Positions 1-12,470 are shown, numbered from the stretch's first letter. The stretch: DNA of 64,000 nucleotides from Elizabethkingia occulta (GCF_002023715.1 NZ_MAHX01000016.1:496001-560000); one strand, 5' to 3'. Program-made: numbers and translations. Notes: generated by a model from the letters alone, not told the origin.

Positions 1-764
1 TCTTCATGTTGTTTTTTGTTGGATGGAATCTTGAAAATTTTATCTCTTCGGGACTTGATTATAAGAAATGGAAACATGCCTTTACCAACATGCCATTTAT
101 TTTTACCAGTCTGCCTGCGGAACTTATCCTTAGTGTTTTATTTGTAAAGACAATTGCATGGACACAACTGCATCATTTTGGTATTGTTTACCTCTTGCCT
201 TTAGAAGGACATCCTGTATTATTGTTTGTGGTTAGTTTTCTGCTTTTAGATCTTGGTGAATATATCTACCATGTTGTTGCGCATAAAGTAAGGCCATTGT
301 GGAGTTTTCATGCGGTACACCATAGTGATAAAGTCATGGACATATCGACAACATTAAGAGAGCATCCCGGGGATAATCTTTTAAGAATGCTTCTGACATT
401 ACTTTGGGTATTTCTTTCCGGAAGTTTGTTCTGGGTACTTATCCTTCGCCAGATTATTCAGTTGTTTTTTAGTCTTTTCAGTCATCTCAATTTCCGCCTT
501 CCGGAAAAAACAGACCGTATTGTAAGTTTGCTTTTCAATACACCCAATTTTCATCATGTTCATCATCATCACAAGCTTCCATTAACAGATTGCAACTATG
601 GAGATGTCCTGACTGTATGGGATCGTATCTTAGGAACATACCGGAAAGCTAAAGCACACGAAATTGTATTTGGCGTGGATTATTATCCAAAGAAAGTAGA
701 AACAAGCGAATTCAAAACGCTTTTTGTATTACCTTTTAGAAAACTAAAGAAAAAGTATTTTTAA
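1..764 (+). CDS. Sterol desaturase / fatty acid hydroxylase family protein (5' end probably cut by the window)
   Basis: Integral-membrane di-iron oxygenase of the sterol desaturase/fatty acid hydroxylase superfamily. The readable frame from the ATG at 6 gives 252 residues. It shows the expected clustered histidines: HxxxH at about 89-93, HxxHH at 102-106, and a HHVHHHHK cluster at 183-190, with several hydrophobic segments between about 35 and 160. These histidines normally hold two irons that insert oxygen into a lipid C-H bond; the substrate cannot be read. No stop separates the ATG from the window edge, and the protein begins inside what looks like a membrane segment, so the true start probably lies upstream. 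A hairpin terminator follows directly. Confidence 0.8.
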   Translation, partial: FMLFFVGWNLENFISSGLDYKKWKHAFTNMPFIFTSLPAELILSVLFVKTIAWTQLHHFGIVYLLPLEGHPVLLFVVSFLLLDLGEYIYHVVAHKVRPLWSFHAVHHSDKVMDISTTLREHPGDNLLRMLLTLLWVFLSGSLFWVLILRQIIQLFFSLFSHLNFRLPEKTDRIVSLLFNTPNFHHVHHHHKLPLTDCNYGDVLTVWDRILGTYRKAKAHEIVFGVDYYPKKVETSEFKTLFVLPFRKLKKKYF

Positions 765-816
765 ATCAATTTTACATTGATTTACAGATTCTGTTTTTAT
801 TATATTATTCTCTGAT

Positions 817-855
817 AAAGGATTGTAACTTGAAAGTTATAATCCTTTAATTTTT
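817..855 (+). terminator. Hairpin terminator after the desaturase-like gene
   Basis: An inverted repeat at 817-848 (AAAGGATTGTAACT paired with AGTTATAATCCTTT, one G-U pair) is followed by a short T tract at 851-855. It overlaps the stop codon of the convergent gene on the other strand, so it probably serves the plus-strand gene mainly. Confidence 0.75.
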
Positions 856-1545
856 GTTGTTGTATTCCTTCTTATAGTTTTCTACTTCAGCTTTTTCATC
901 AAACTGTATAACGAGATCTTTTTGCTTTGTCTTAGCCACTTCGCCATCACTTCCATCTTCAGAATCTTTTTCCATATCCTCAATTGTACCGGAAAAATTG
1001 AGCTCAATTTTATTACCAATACGGTAGACTAAGCCCTTTACTGAATCTTTTATTGCCGGAATTATAAATGGAACAGTATTCAATCTGGATGTTGTATCAA
1101 TACAAACTGTTTCATTGTTGTTTTTGCCATCCTTATTGGTTATAGAATATACATCACATTGTTTAGATTTTATAGTTTCCTTCTTATTTGTTCTTTTTAC
1201 CAGAAGAGTATTTTTAAAATCTGTTAAATCAAGATCCGGATCATCATTATTCTTATACTTATTCCTGTCAATGGTATCTTCAACAGCAATTTTAAAAACT
1301 TTCCCATCATCTGAATATACTGCATAAAAACGATTACCTACATTCAGAGAAGCAGTATTTCCCATGGGAGTTGCTACGACAAAGAGATTAGCTGAATAAT
1401 CGGGTGTGGAAAAAATATTTAGAAAATTGGAATAAAAATCGTCTTTTATCCTATATGAAACGGCATTCTCCAGTTTATATGTTTGCATCTGCGAGAAAGT
1501 TAACAAAGAAATAAATGAAAATAATAAGGCGAATGTCTTTTTCAT
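847..1545 (-). CDS. Secreted protein of unknown function
   Basis: A 232-residue protein with a cleavable signal peptide (MKKTFALLFSFISLLTFSQ). The mature part is hydrophilic and probably beta-rich. It has one Cys pair candidate (KQCDVY around residue 130 and ETVCID around 147) and a Lys/Asp/Glu-rich C-terminus. The overall look resembles the small 'GLPGLI-like' or DUF4412-like exported proteins of flavobacteria, but I do not recognise a defined family. It stands alone, divergent from the GH123-like gene, with a possible TACTTTCG -7 element at 1563-1570. Function unknown; the secreted location is the only firm inference. Confidence 0.75.
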   Translation of the reverse strand: MKKTFALLFSFISLLTFSQMQTYKLENAVSYRIKDDFYSNFLNIFSTPDYSANLFVVATPMGNTASLNVGNRFYAVYSDDGKVFKIAVEDTIDRNKYKNNDDPDLDLTDFKNTLLVKRTNKKETIKSKQCDVYSITNKDGKNNNETVCIDTTSRLNTVPFIIPAIKDSVKGLVYRIGNKIELNFSGTIEDMEKDSEDGSDGEVAKTKQKDLVIQFDEKAEVENYKKEYNNKN

Positions 1546-1678
1546 ATTTGTTTTTTATGTGGCGAAAGTAGCGAAAAGCCTGAATATCTAATATGCTTTG
1601 AAGCAGATAAACTGCCAAAATCACTGTTTTCAGGGATTAAATATCAAAACTTATGACTGTTAATTAGTTGAAGAGTAG

Positions 1679-1686
1679 TACTTTTG
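1679..1686 (+). promoter_or_regulatory. Bacteroidetes-type -7 element (TACTTTTG)
   Basis: Exact match to TAnnTTTG, 27 bases before the start codon of the GH123-like gene. I see no good TTG -33 element at the usual 19-21 base spacing. Confidence 0.55.
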
Positions 1687-1713
1687 ATAGAATAAAACAA
1701 ATAACCATAAACT

Positions 1714-4692
1714 ATGAAAACAGCATACTCTAAAAAATTAGGCCTGTCCGTACTTTCATTTCTGGGTATTGCAATACATGCTCAGCATATTTATCCCCTA
1801 CAGAAAGAGCTTTGGAACCCCGATAAATTGGGTAACAAAAGAGCAGTTGTAAAATTTGAAGGAAAATCTAAAGTTGCAAAAGCTGTAATTCCGTGGAGAA
1901 ATCCTGAAGTAAAGGACGGACAAAGGATTTTAGTAGTAGACAGTACTTCACAGAAACAATACGAAGTAAGTGCATATCTCAATATCAATAGAGAACAGGG
2001 AGAAGTTCTTTTCGATCCTGTTTCCGGAAAAGGGACATACTATATTTACTATCTTCCTTATGAGTTGAAGGCCAGTGAAAATTACCCACAGGCTGTTTAT
2101 CTTAAAAAAACAGTTTCCGGTACTTCGGATGTAAAAGGAAGTGAGGTAGCAAAGTTTATGCGGATAGATGCTGTAGACAGATTTAATGAGAACAATCCTA
2201 TGGAGGTTCTGGCTTCAAAAGCCGAGATAGATCAGTATCTGAAAAAGCATGCAAACGACACCTATCTGGTGTTTCCGGAATTCAGAGAGAATCCGGTAAA
2301 GATGAACGAGATTCCACAGATATGGGTAGATGCTAAGAGGGATAACAGCAAATTCGTCGGAAAGACTGATAAAGGAGAATTCTATGCTTTTCAGTTGGGT
2401 GTATTGGCAAAGGCTACTGAACTTAAAAATGTAAAAGTTATTGCAACAGATCTCGTTTCTCCTGCAGGTAAAATAAGTTCCTCGCTTTTTACTTCCATCA
2501 ATACAGATGGTACCAGCTATGAAGGAAAACCTTTGAAATTTGCCGTAAATGTAGCACCAGGTAATATTCAGTCCATTTGGTGTGGATTCGATATTCCTGC
2601 TGATGTCCCTGCCGGGACTTACAAAGCCGTTGTAACTATTCAGCCGGAGAATGCACCAGCACAAAATATTCCGGTAGAAATTAGTATCTCCGGTACCGTT
2701 GCGCAGCACAAAGGTTATGATGAACCCTGGAAGATGACGCGTCTTCCGTGGCTTAACTCTACCATGGCACAAGAGAATACGGTAATCAAACCTTATACAC
2801 CATTAGTATATAATACAGCCAATCGTGAAATTTCTCTGCTAGGAAGAAAGGTAATTCTTTCTCCGGATGGACTTCCATCAAAAATACAGACATTCTTTAC
2901 TCAGGAGATGACAGAAATCTCTGCAAAAACCAATGAGGTATTGGCTTCGCCAGTTAAATTTAATATAGTAAATGCTAACGGAACTCCTGAGAAATTTGGT
3001 CAGGCAGAATTTAAGCTGGACAAAAAAGAAGAAGGATTGTACAGCTGGCATTCGCAAAGCCAGGGACAGAACCTGAAAATGGAAATAGAAGGATCTTTGG
3101 AGTTTGATGGCTTTATGGAATATAAAGTAAAAGTAACGGCACTGAACGATGTAGAGCTAAAGGATATCGCTATGCAGATTCCGTTTTCATCCTATGCATC
3201 CAGGTACCTAATGGGATTAGGCGAGAAAGGAGGCAGTCGTCCTGAAAATTTCTCATGGAAATGGGATGTAGCTAAAAAGAATCAGGATGGTGCCTGGTTG
3301 GGGAATGTAAATGCCGGACTACAGTTCAGCCTTCGGGATGAAAAATACTCGCGCCCGCTGAATACTAACTTCTATTTGCAAAAGCCTCTGATACTTCCGA
3401 GTTCATGGGGAAATAATAATAAGGGCGGAATTAATATTACAGAAGACAAATCCGGAGTAATTGTTAATAACTACAGTGGAAGCCGAAACCTGAAAAAAGG
3501 TGAGGAGTTGTATTATAACTTCCATTTACTCATCACGCCTTTCCATACTATAAATACAGAATGGCAATGGGGAAACAGATTTTACCATAAATATGTTCCG
3601 ATAGAAAAAGCCAAAGAGAGTGGTGCCAACGTAATCAATATTCACCATGGTACTGATATCAATCCATATATCAATTACCCTTTCATTGCTACAAAAGAAA
3701 TGAAAGATTATATCAGCAAGGCTCACCAGAGCGGGCTGAAGGTGAAAATCTACAATACCATCCGTGAGGTTTCCAACAGAATGTACGAGCTGTATCCTGT
3801 AAGAAGTCTGGGACACGAAGTTTTTTCTGCCGGAAAGGGTGGAGGCTATTCATGGCTGCAGGAACATCTTCACAACGATTATATTGCCGCATGGTATGTT
3901 CCGGAGTTTAAAGATGCAGCTATTATAAATAGTGGTATGAACCGTTGGCATAATTACTACGTAGAAGGTATGAACTGGCTGGTTGATAATATTGGTATTG
4001 ACGGAATCTACCTGGATGACGTAGCTTTTGACAGGGTTACAATGAAGCGTGTGAAAAAAGTGATGACTAAAAACGGACATCCGGGTATTATAGATCTGCA
4101 TTCTGCCAATCAGTTTAATGATAAAGACGGCTTCAACAACAGTGCTAATCTTTATATGGAGCATTTCCCATACCTGAACAGATTATGGTTTGGGGAGTAT
4201 TTCGATTATGAGAAAAATAAGCCAGATTTCTTCCTTACAGAAGTTAGTGGTATTCCTTTCGGTTTAATGGGAGAGATGTTACAGAATGACGGAAACCAAT
4301 GGAGAGGAATGATCTTCGGGATGACCAACAGGTTAGGATGGTCGGATAAAAGTAATCCAACCCATCTGTGGAAGGCCTGGGACAATTTCGGAATTAAAGG
4401 ATCTAAAATGATTGGCTACTGGGTAGATAATAATCCGGTAAAAACCGATAATAAAGAAGTTCTGGCAACAGTTTACAAGAAAAAAAACAAAGCTATGGTG
4501 GCACTGGCAAGCTGGGCTTCTGGTGATACTTCTATAAAACTAAATATAGATTGGAAGAAACTAGGAATTAATCCTAAGAAAGCGGTAATAAAAGCACAGG
4601 CTATTGAAGGCTTCCAGGAAGCTAAGACGTTTAGTATAAATGATGCTATTCCGGTTGCTCAAAACAAAGGATGGTTATTAGTTATTGAATAA
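1714..4692 (+). CDS. Secreted glycoside hydrolase, GH123/DUF6067-like
   Basis: A 992-residue exported protein with an N-terminal signal peptide ending in HAQ (about residue 24). The N-terminal half looks beta-sandwich rich. The C-terminal half contains a TIM-barrel-like segment (about 640-900) with IHHGTDINPYINYP, KVKIYNTIREVSNR, DGIYLDDVAFDR and IIDLHSANQF, the sort of beta-strand ends seen in GH123-like 'glycoside hydrolase domain' (DUF6067) proteins of Bacteroidetes. The Asp pair in IYLDDVAF and Glu in YMEHFPYL are candidate active-site residues, but this is inference. Family members act on host or environmental glycans, sometimes N-acetylgalactosaminides; the substrate here is unknown. 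It is monocistronic, with a hairpin terminator right after. Confidence 0.7.
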   Translation: MKTAYSKKLGLSVLSFLGIAIHAQHIYPLQKELWNPDKLGNKRAVVKFEGKSKVAKAVIPWRNPEVKDGQRILVVDSTSQKQYEVSAYLNINREQGEVLFDPVSGKGTYYIYYLPYELKASENYPQAVYLKKTVSGTSDVKGSEVAKFMRIDAVDRFNENNPMEVLASKAEIDQYLKKHANDTYLVFPEFRENPVKMNEIPQIWVDAKRDNSKFVGKTDKGEFYAFQLGVLAKATELKNVKVIATDLVSPAGKISSSLFTSINTDGTSYEGKPLKFAVNVAPGNIQSIWCGFDIPADVPAGTYKAVVTIQPENAPAQNIPVEISISGTVAQHKGYDEPWKMTRLPWLNSTMAQENTVIKPYTPLVYNTANREISLLGRKVILSPDGLPSKIQTFFTQEMTEISAKTNEVLASPVKFNIVNANGTPEKFGQAEFKLDKKEEGLYSWHSQSQGQNLKMEIEGSLEFDGFMEYKVKVTALNDVELKDIAMQIPFSSYASRYLMGLGEKGGSRPENFSWKWDVAKKNQDGAWLGNVNAGLQFSLRDEKYSRPLNTNFYLQKPLILPSSWGNNNKGGINITEDKSGVIVNNYSGSRNLKKGEELYYNFHLLITPFHTINTEWQWGNRFYHKYVPIEKAKESGANVINIHHGTDINPYINYPFIATKEMKDYISKAHQSGLKVKIYNTIREVSNRMYELYPVRSLGHEVFSAGKGGGYSWLQEHLHNDYIAAWYVPEFKDAAIINSGMNRWHNYYVEGMNWLVDNIGIDGIYLDDVAFDRVTMKRVKKVMTKNGHPGIIDLHSANQFNDKDGFNNSANLYMEHFPYLNRLWFGEYFDYEKNKPDFFLTEVSGIPFGLMGEMLQNDGNQWRGMIFGMTNRLGWSDKSNPTHLWKAWDNFGIKGSKMIGYWVDNNPVKTDNKEVLATVYKKKNKAMVALASWASGDTSIKLNIDWKKLGINPKKAVIKAQAIEGFQEAKTFSINDAIPVAQNKGWLLVIE

Positions 4693-4715
4693 ATAATGTG
4701 ACCAAGTAAATTAGG

Positions 4716-4754
4716 AACCTTACAGAAACAAAATCTGTAAGGTTTTTATTTTTT
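4716..4754 (+). terminator. Rho-independent terminator of the GH123-like gene
   Basis: AACCTTACAGA at 4716-4726 pairs with TCTGTAAGGTT at 4734-4744, followed by a T-rich run to 4754. Confidence 0.9.
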
Positions 4755-4764
4755 ACGGAATAGC

Positions 4765-4772
4765 TATATTTG
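4765..4772 (+). promoter_or_regulatory. -7 element TATATTTG just before the lipoprotein gene
   Basis: Exact TAnnTTTG match ending 9 bases before the ATG at 4782. The transcript would have only about five leader bases. The element covers an alternative TTG start at 4770, which argues for the ATG. Confidence 0.55.
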
Positions 4773-4781
4773 CCATTGCAA

Positions 4782-5426
4782 ATGAGAAGCTTAAAGATAA
4801 TATTATTAGGGATCATACTTATTGCTTTAGGGTCCTGTGCAACAAAATATGGTATGCAGTTAGAGAACGGAGATCTTTTACTGGTTTCGGCCAATGGCAG
4901 TACACTGTCAGGTGCTATAGACCGTGTGACTCAGACAGATAAATCAACACATTATTCCCATATCGGGTTGTTAGAAAAAGAAGGTAAAAACTATTGGGTT
5001 TTGCATGCCGGTACCCGGAACGGTTCCGAAAGAGTTCCTTTGGACCACTTCCTTCGGGACGAACAGAATGATAACAACCATGTAGATGTATACCGCCTGA
5101 GAACAGCTTATCGTAAAAGTATTCCCAATGCTATTAGCGTTGCTAAAAACTGGCTGGGAAGACCATATAATTATAGTTATATCCTTTCCGATGATCAGTT
5201 ATACTGTTCCGACTTTGTTCACAGAAGTTTTGCCAGAGATTCTATTTTTCAGTTAGAGCCAATGACCTTTGTCAATCCTAAAACCGGTAAAACCGATGTT
5301 GCATGGGAAGCTTTTTATAAAAAACAAAATCTGGAAGTACCTGAAGGTAAGCCAGGATGTAATCCCAATGGGATGGCTGCTTCGCCTAAAATAAAATTCC
5401 TTGGGAAAATAAGAGAGCAAAAATAA
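4782..5426 (+). CDS. YiiX/permuted NlpC-P60-like cysteine hydrolase lipoprotein
   Basis: A 214-residue lipoprotein: MRSLKIILLGIILIALGSC gives a type II signal with lipidated Cys19. The mature domain matches the YiiX/YebB (DUF830) group of permuted papain-like hydrolases. It has ENGDLLLVS, then the His of THYSHIGLLEK (about H60), then the nucleophile Cys of LYCSDFVHRSF (about C142). Relatives are thought to cleave amide or ester bonds in cell-envelope substrates; the real substrate is not known. The ATG at 4782 is chosen over an in-frame TTG at 4770 because the TTG lies in the promoter element and the ATG gives a clean lipoprotein signal. A single gene between two terminators. Confidence 0.85.
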   Translation: MRSLKIILLGIILIALGSCATKYGMQLENGDLLLVSANGSTLSGAIDRVTQTDKSTHYSHIGLLEKEGKNYWVLHAGTRNGSERVPLDHFLRDEQNDNNHVDVYRLRTAYRKSIPNAISVAKNWLGRPYNYSYILSDDQLYCSDFVHRSFARDSIFQLEPMTFVNPKTGKTDVAWEAFYKKQNLEVPEGKPGCNPNGMAASPKIKFLGKIREQK

Positions 5427-5458
5427 CGTCTCCGTTAGTGAGATTCTATAATAACATA

Positions 5459-5493
5459 AATCTTATAGGTTTCTGAAACCTATAAGATTTTTT
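5459..5493 (+). terminator. Rho-independent terminator of the YiiX-like gene
   Basis: AATCTTATAGGT (5459-5470) pairs with ACCTATAAGATT, followed by TTTTTT. Confidence 0.9.
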
Positions 5494-5516
5494 GTAAAGT
5501 TTTCGTCATGAGGAGT

Positions 5517-5561
5517 ATCAATAAACATGGCGCTAAGATTCTTAGCACCATGTTTATTGAT
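5517..5561. repeat. Long near-perfect palindrome
   Basis: The two 22-base arms, read from ATCAATAAACATGG, are reverse complements apart from one C/T difference, and only one base separates them at 5539. It lies 13 bases downstream of the stop of the 835-residue protein gene (minus strand). No T tract follows on either strand, so it is not a normal intrinsic terminator; it may instead stabilise the 3' end of that transcript. Confidence 0.8.
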
Positions 5562-5574
5562 AGTGGTATTTTGA

Positions 5575-8082
5575 TTACTTACTCATGTAATAATCAAAAT
5601 ACAGACAATTAGTTTCTAAAGCTTTTACTGTAGAAGTATTATTGTAATTCTTTTTCAGTTCAGCAAAATAGGTTCGGAACTTCTGATTCTTTGTTGTCAG
5701 CAACATATTATCAAACTTCTTCATTTTAGCATCATAATCCTTATCACTGTAAGAGGTGTTTGAATTTTGTGCTGCTTCCCACTGATAGTATTTCCCTTGC
5801 TCAGCCTGTGCCATTTGGAAGAGAATCTTGGCTTTGTCCTCTTTATTTGGAGACTGCTGTAAAGCTTTCTGGAAATAGCCGATAGCAATATCGAAATTAT
5901 CGGGCTCTACATAGTGAGCGTCCAGGAAGTTCTTATAATAGAAGTGGAAAGGTTGACCTTTGGAGTTGTCAAAATGAAACTTCTGGCTGTTGGCATTATC
6001 AACATCCATTACAAAAATATGGCGGTAATATCCTAAGATGGAAGTATTATACATAAGATTACCGATCAGGCGATTGGCCATTTTAGCTTTGTCACTATTC
6101 CCTACACCAATTTTTTTCAGTTGAATAAGAACCTCGGTAAGCTGCATTTTATTCATGTTTTTGGTAAGGAAAGGGAAAGCTGAAGTGTCTTCTGCAATCA
6201 TGGTTTCATTTGGAGCACTTTCATAGCTTACCCATTTATTTCTTCCGAATACCAGTGACGGAATATTGCTAAACCCGTCATACTCTCCGGATTTGTAAAC
6301 AACCAGTCTCTGATGGTAATTTCCCTTATCATCATATATGGCTTCAGTTCTTGGAATACCTTTGAAGTTTTTTGACTTTTGGTAGAAAGAGAGGGCTTTT
6401 TGGAAATCACCTGTCCGCATAGCACGGTCTCCATAGATAATATTAAAGAAAGAATCTACATCACCAACATTGTCGAGGCTTTTGGCAATATATTTTTCAA
6501 GTGCCGTTTTATTTGGCTTTTTATAGAATGCCTGAACTTTTGCTACCAGATCCGAATTAGGATTATACTGTAGATCCGAAAGTCTGTTATTCAGCAGAAA
6601 AGATTTAGCATCCTGATGTTCCATGAAGTAACGGTTGGCTAGTATATCTATGATGAAATCTCTGGTCTGCATATGCCTCCAGGCATATCTTTCATCAGTA
6701 CTTTGATTATCTTTAAAAACCTCACTGTATTTTGTAAGCAGACTGTTTTCAAATTCCGGAGTTATCTTCTTTTGAGAAAGGATATCATTCAGCATTTTCA
6801 TTTTTGTAATCTGCTGCTGATATTCGGGGTTTGAAGTAGATATTTTATTCAGAATAGCAACGCTCGATGTGTAATCGCTTTGTAAAAATTTCAAATAAGC
6901 AATTGAGATATCCCAGAACGCCTTGTCGTGGCTTTTTGCTTTGGCATTTTGCAAAGTTTTGTCTAATGCTGCTATAAAGTTCTCGCCTCCTTTGTCCTGA
7001 TAAGAGTAGGTAGAGTTGTAAAACGGAAGTTTATTGGTTTTATACTGGCAGTTAAGATCATAACAATAAATATTCGTTGGCAGGTAATTCCGTTCCAGTT
7101 GGTTGATGCCCCTTACTGCAAGAACTTTCAGGATTTCCGAATCAGCATTGTTGGCAATCATTTTATCCATAATAGGTACAGGATTGTTGTACTCATTATA
7201 AGCCAACAGAAAATATGTCATGTTCTTTTCTTCAGGTGTCTTAGCTCTTGCCAAAAGACTTTTGAAATCACGGGCTTCTGTAAGCTTCAATGAAGAATAA
7301 ACAGATTCTTTATTGGTTTTTCTATGAATAAATACCTGAAAGAAATCCCAGTTAGCTTCATCCTTTTTCTTTAATCCTCTTAGTGCACCCGCTTTTTGAT
7401 CTAGTGCATCCCAATAGATTGCATTTTTCAACTTCAAAGGTGCAGCGTAGGTATTGAAAGCCTTAACCGCTTCATCAAATTTTAAATTATAGTGATTAAA
7501 TCTTACAAGCTGATAGGCATATCTTAGTTTTATATCTGCTCCTTTAGCTGTATTATAACCGTCCAGTAAGGATTTTACTGTAGCAGTATAGTTCAGATCA
7601 GATGCATTACGTTGACCTTCTGAGTGCATGGAATAAAAAGAGTCTTTACTCGGAACATATTTTACAAACATATAAGGTTCCAATTCCTTAGCTTTTGTCA
7701 GGTAATCCAGTCCGTCCTTGTATTTTGTATAGAAGTCTTTTCCCAGTTTTTTTGAAAGCTGGTGTGTAAGATCTCCTTTCTTCCAGCTTTGCAGATGCCT
7801 CAATCCAACAATCTTTACCAACGCATTGGTTTCTTCATAAGATAGCTGATTGTTGAAGTACTTCTCCCAGTCTTTTATATTTTCGTCTTCTGCTTTCAGT
7901 TTGCTTTCCGGTTCATAATATGCATAGTCATAAGATAACAAAAACGGAAAGTATTCGGGACGCTGAATAATTTCTTGCCCAAACAGATTGAAGTAAATAC
8001 TATCTGTGTCTGAATCGGCACATGCAGAAGCCTGATTGTACATCAGAAAACACAGTGAAACGGAAGTTAATATCTTTTTCAT
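5575..8082 (-). CDS. Large exported protein of unknown function, helical-repeat-like
   Basis: An 835-residue protein with a signal peptide (MKKILTSVSLCFLMYNQASA). The mature N-terminus is Asp/Ser rich (CADSDTDSIYFNLF). Much of the chain consists of helix pairs resembling TPR/SEL1-like solenoids, for example the regions around YAYQLVRFNHYNLKFDEAV and IAIGYFQKALQQSPNKEDKA (a typical TPR-like stretch near 750), where Ala/Tyr/Leu spacing fits. No catalytic motif is visible. It follows a lipoprotein gene by 9 bases on the same strand, so the two are surely co-transcribed and probably work together outside the inner membrane. I do not recognise a named family. Confidence 0.8.
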   Translation of the reverse strand: MKKILTSVSLCFLMYNQASACADSDTDSIYFNLFGQEIIQRPEYFPFLLSYDYAYYEPESKLKAEDENIKDWEKYFNNQLSYEETNALVKIVGLRHLQSWKKGDLTHQLSKKLGKDFYTKYKDGLDYLTKAKELEPYMFVKYVPSKDSFYSMHSEGQRNASDLNYTATVKSLLDGYNTAKGADIKLRYAYQLVRFNHYNLKFDEAVKAFNTYAAPLKLKNAIYWDALDQKAGALRGLKKKDEANWDFFQVFIHRKTNKESVYSSLKLTEARDFKSLLARAKTPEEKNMTYFLLAYNEYNNPVPIMDKMIANNADSEILKVLAVRGINQLERNYLPTNIYCYDLNCQYKTNKLPFYNSTYSYQDKGGENFIAALDKTLQNAKAKSHDKAFWDISIAYLKFLQSDYTSSVAILNKISTSNPEYQQQITKMKMLNDILSQKKITPEFENSLLTKYSEVFKDNQSTDERYAWRHMQTRDFIIDILANRYFMEHQDAKSFLLNNRLSDLQYNPNSDLVAKVQAFYKKPNKTALEKYIAKSLDNVGDVDSFFNIIYGDRAMRTGDFQKALSFYQKSKNFKGIPRTEAIYDDKGNYHQRLVVYKSGEYDGFSNIPSLVFGRNKWVSYESAPNETMIAEDTSAFPFLTKNMNKMQLTEVLIQLKKIGVGNSDKAKMANRLIGNLMYNTSILGYYRHIFVMDVDNANSQKFHFDNSKGQPFHFYYKNFLDAHYVEPDNFDIAIGYFQKALQQSPNKEDKAKILFQMAQAEQGKYYQWEAAQNSNTSYSDKDYDAKMKKFDNMLLTTKNQKFRTYFAELKKNYNNTSTVKALETNCLYFDYYMSK

Positions 8083-8091
8083 AATTGGTTT

Positions 8092-9063
8092 TTAGTATTG
8101 ATAGTGTAAAAATCGTGAATCTAAATGATAATAAATAATGTTGTAGTTATTTAATTTTTTATTCAGAAAGTCTTTTACCTGATCCAGATCCTTTTGGGAG
8201 ATCTCTTCTACCTTTATTTGAAATCCTTTACTAAGGTAGAAACCTTCATAAAAGTGATCTTCTTCAACCTGATAGAGATGTTCTGCTACTTTCCTAAACT
8301 TGGAATCGGTCTTCAGATTTTCTTCTGATACTGCATTTATGAGTTTATGTTTCCCCAAATGGTTGGTTACAATTCCCCATGAATAAATAGGTAATGCAAT
8401 ATCAAGTTTCAGGGGATATTCGCCTATACCGGAAAGATAATTCTTCAGCGTTGTCACATCTAAGATAGAATTCTCAGGAGTATCTGCCAAAGGTGAAGAG
8501 GTTGAGTAACACATCAGGTAGCCTTTGCTTACGGGTGGAATACCAGTATTCTTTTTGTCCTTTACCTGATGAAGGCGTATGGTACATGAAATATCTTTAC
8601 CGGATACCTGTTTTAGTTTTTTCAGAAAAGCAAAATAATCGACTTTTGTTCCGGCGGTCCAGTCACTGTCGATCTGAATTTCGTTAATGGTATTAAAAGC
8701 ATTCTCTTTGCTGACTCTTTGGATGAATTCGTTAGTCTTTGCTGCAAGAAAGTCCAGTTCTTCAGGTGTTATATTTTCCCACACTCTGTTCATAATAAAA
8801 ACAACAGGAACTATTTTCTGCTGAATATTCTGCTTAGAGCTTAGGATTCCTATCGGCTCAAAGCGTCCGTTTACTTTATCTATATCGAAATAACGGGTAT
8901 ACAATATCGGAGTACTGGATTTTTCCAAAGCCTGCTTTTCTGTTTGATTAAGCTCAAAATTTGTTCTCCAGTAGTAGAAAGTATAAGGATGTGTTTTTTC
9001 TTCCTTTTTGCAAGACCATGTAAATAAGGATATTAACAACAGGAGAAGTAAACTTTTTTTCAT
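8092..9063 (-). CDS. Lipoprotein of unknown function, possibly a glycosidase-like TIM barrel
   Basis: A 323-residue lipoprotein with signal MKKSLLLLLLISLFTWSC (Cys18). Upstream in-frame TTG at 9069 is less likely than the ATG at 9063. The body alternates strand-like and helix-like segments. It contains NEIQIDSDWTAGT, SCTIRLHQV, YLMCYST and LDIALPIYSWGI, spaced like the strand ends of a (beta/alpha)8 barrel of the GH18 type, where the strand-4 Asp/Glu row and the final Trp are typical. The classical DxxDxDxE is not intact, so an enzymatic role is only a guess. Upstream partner of the 835-residue exported protein (9-base gap); the pair sits next to a GH2 gene. Confidence 0.75.
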   Translation of the reverse strand: MKKSLLLLLLISLFTWSCKKEEKTHPYTFYYWRTNFELNQTEKQALEKSSTPILYTRYFDIDKVNGRFEPIGILSSKQNIQQKIVPVVFIMNRVWENITPEELDFLAAKTNEFIQRVSKENAFNTINEIQIDSDWTAGTKVDYFAFLKKLKQVSGKDISCTIRLHQVKDKKNTGIPPVSKGYLMCYSTSSPLADTPENSILDVTTLKNYLSGIGEYPLKLDIALPIYSWGIVTNHLGKHKLINAVSEENLKTDSKFRKVAEHLYQVEEDHFYEGFYLSKGFQIKVEEISQKDLDQVKDFLNKKLNNYNIIYYHLDSRFLHYQY

Positions 9064-9136
9064 ATTCAAATGTATTGAATTATTGTAAATTTTTAGGGCA
9101 AATAATTCAATTTATAATAAACAACAGAAACGTGAA

Positions 9137-9166
9137 AAAAGGCGATCCCTAGAGAGATCGCCTTTA
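9137..9166 (-). terminator. Terminator of the GH2 beta-galactosidase gene
   Basis: AAAGGCGATC pairs with GATCGCCTTT (9138-9165). On the minus strand it is followed by a run of Ts, so it ends the transcript coming from the beta-galactosidase. Confidence 0.9.
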
Positions 9167-9192
9167 TTGCTATGCATTAATTTTATAGTTTA

Positions 9193-12333
<3,141 letters not shown>

Positions 12334-12435
12334 TTATGCTTGTGTATATCTGTTTGTAAGCAGATAACGACCTCTAAGATAATGAATTATAATGATTCTT
12401 ATTTATAAACTATATGAATACTTAAGAGATTAACA

Positions 12436-12467
12436 AAAACGAGCCGGAATATTTTCCGGCTCGTTTT
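12436..12467 (-). terminator. Terminator of the apbE operon
   Basis: Perfect hairpin AAAACGAGCCGGAA/TTCCGGCTCGTTTT with T-rich flanks on both sides, placed just after the minus-strand apbE stop. Confidence 0.9.
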
Positions 12468-12470
12468 GTT

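Noticed and set aside
9067-9074. TACATTTG on the minus strand next to the lipoprotein gene
   Set aside because: Exact -7 match, but it ends three bases before the ATG at 9063, so transcription would start inside the gene.
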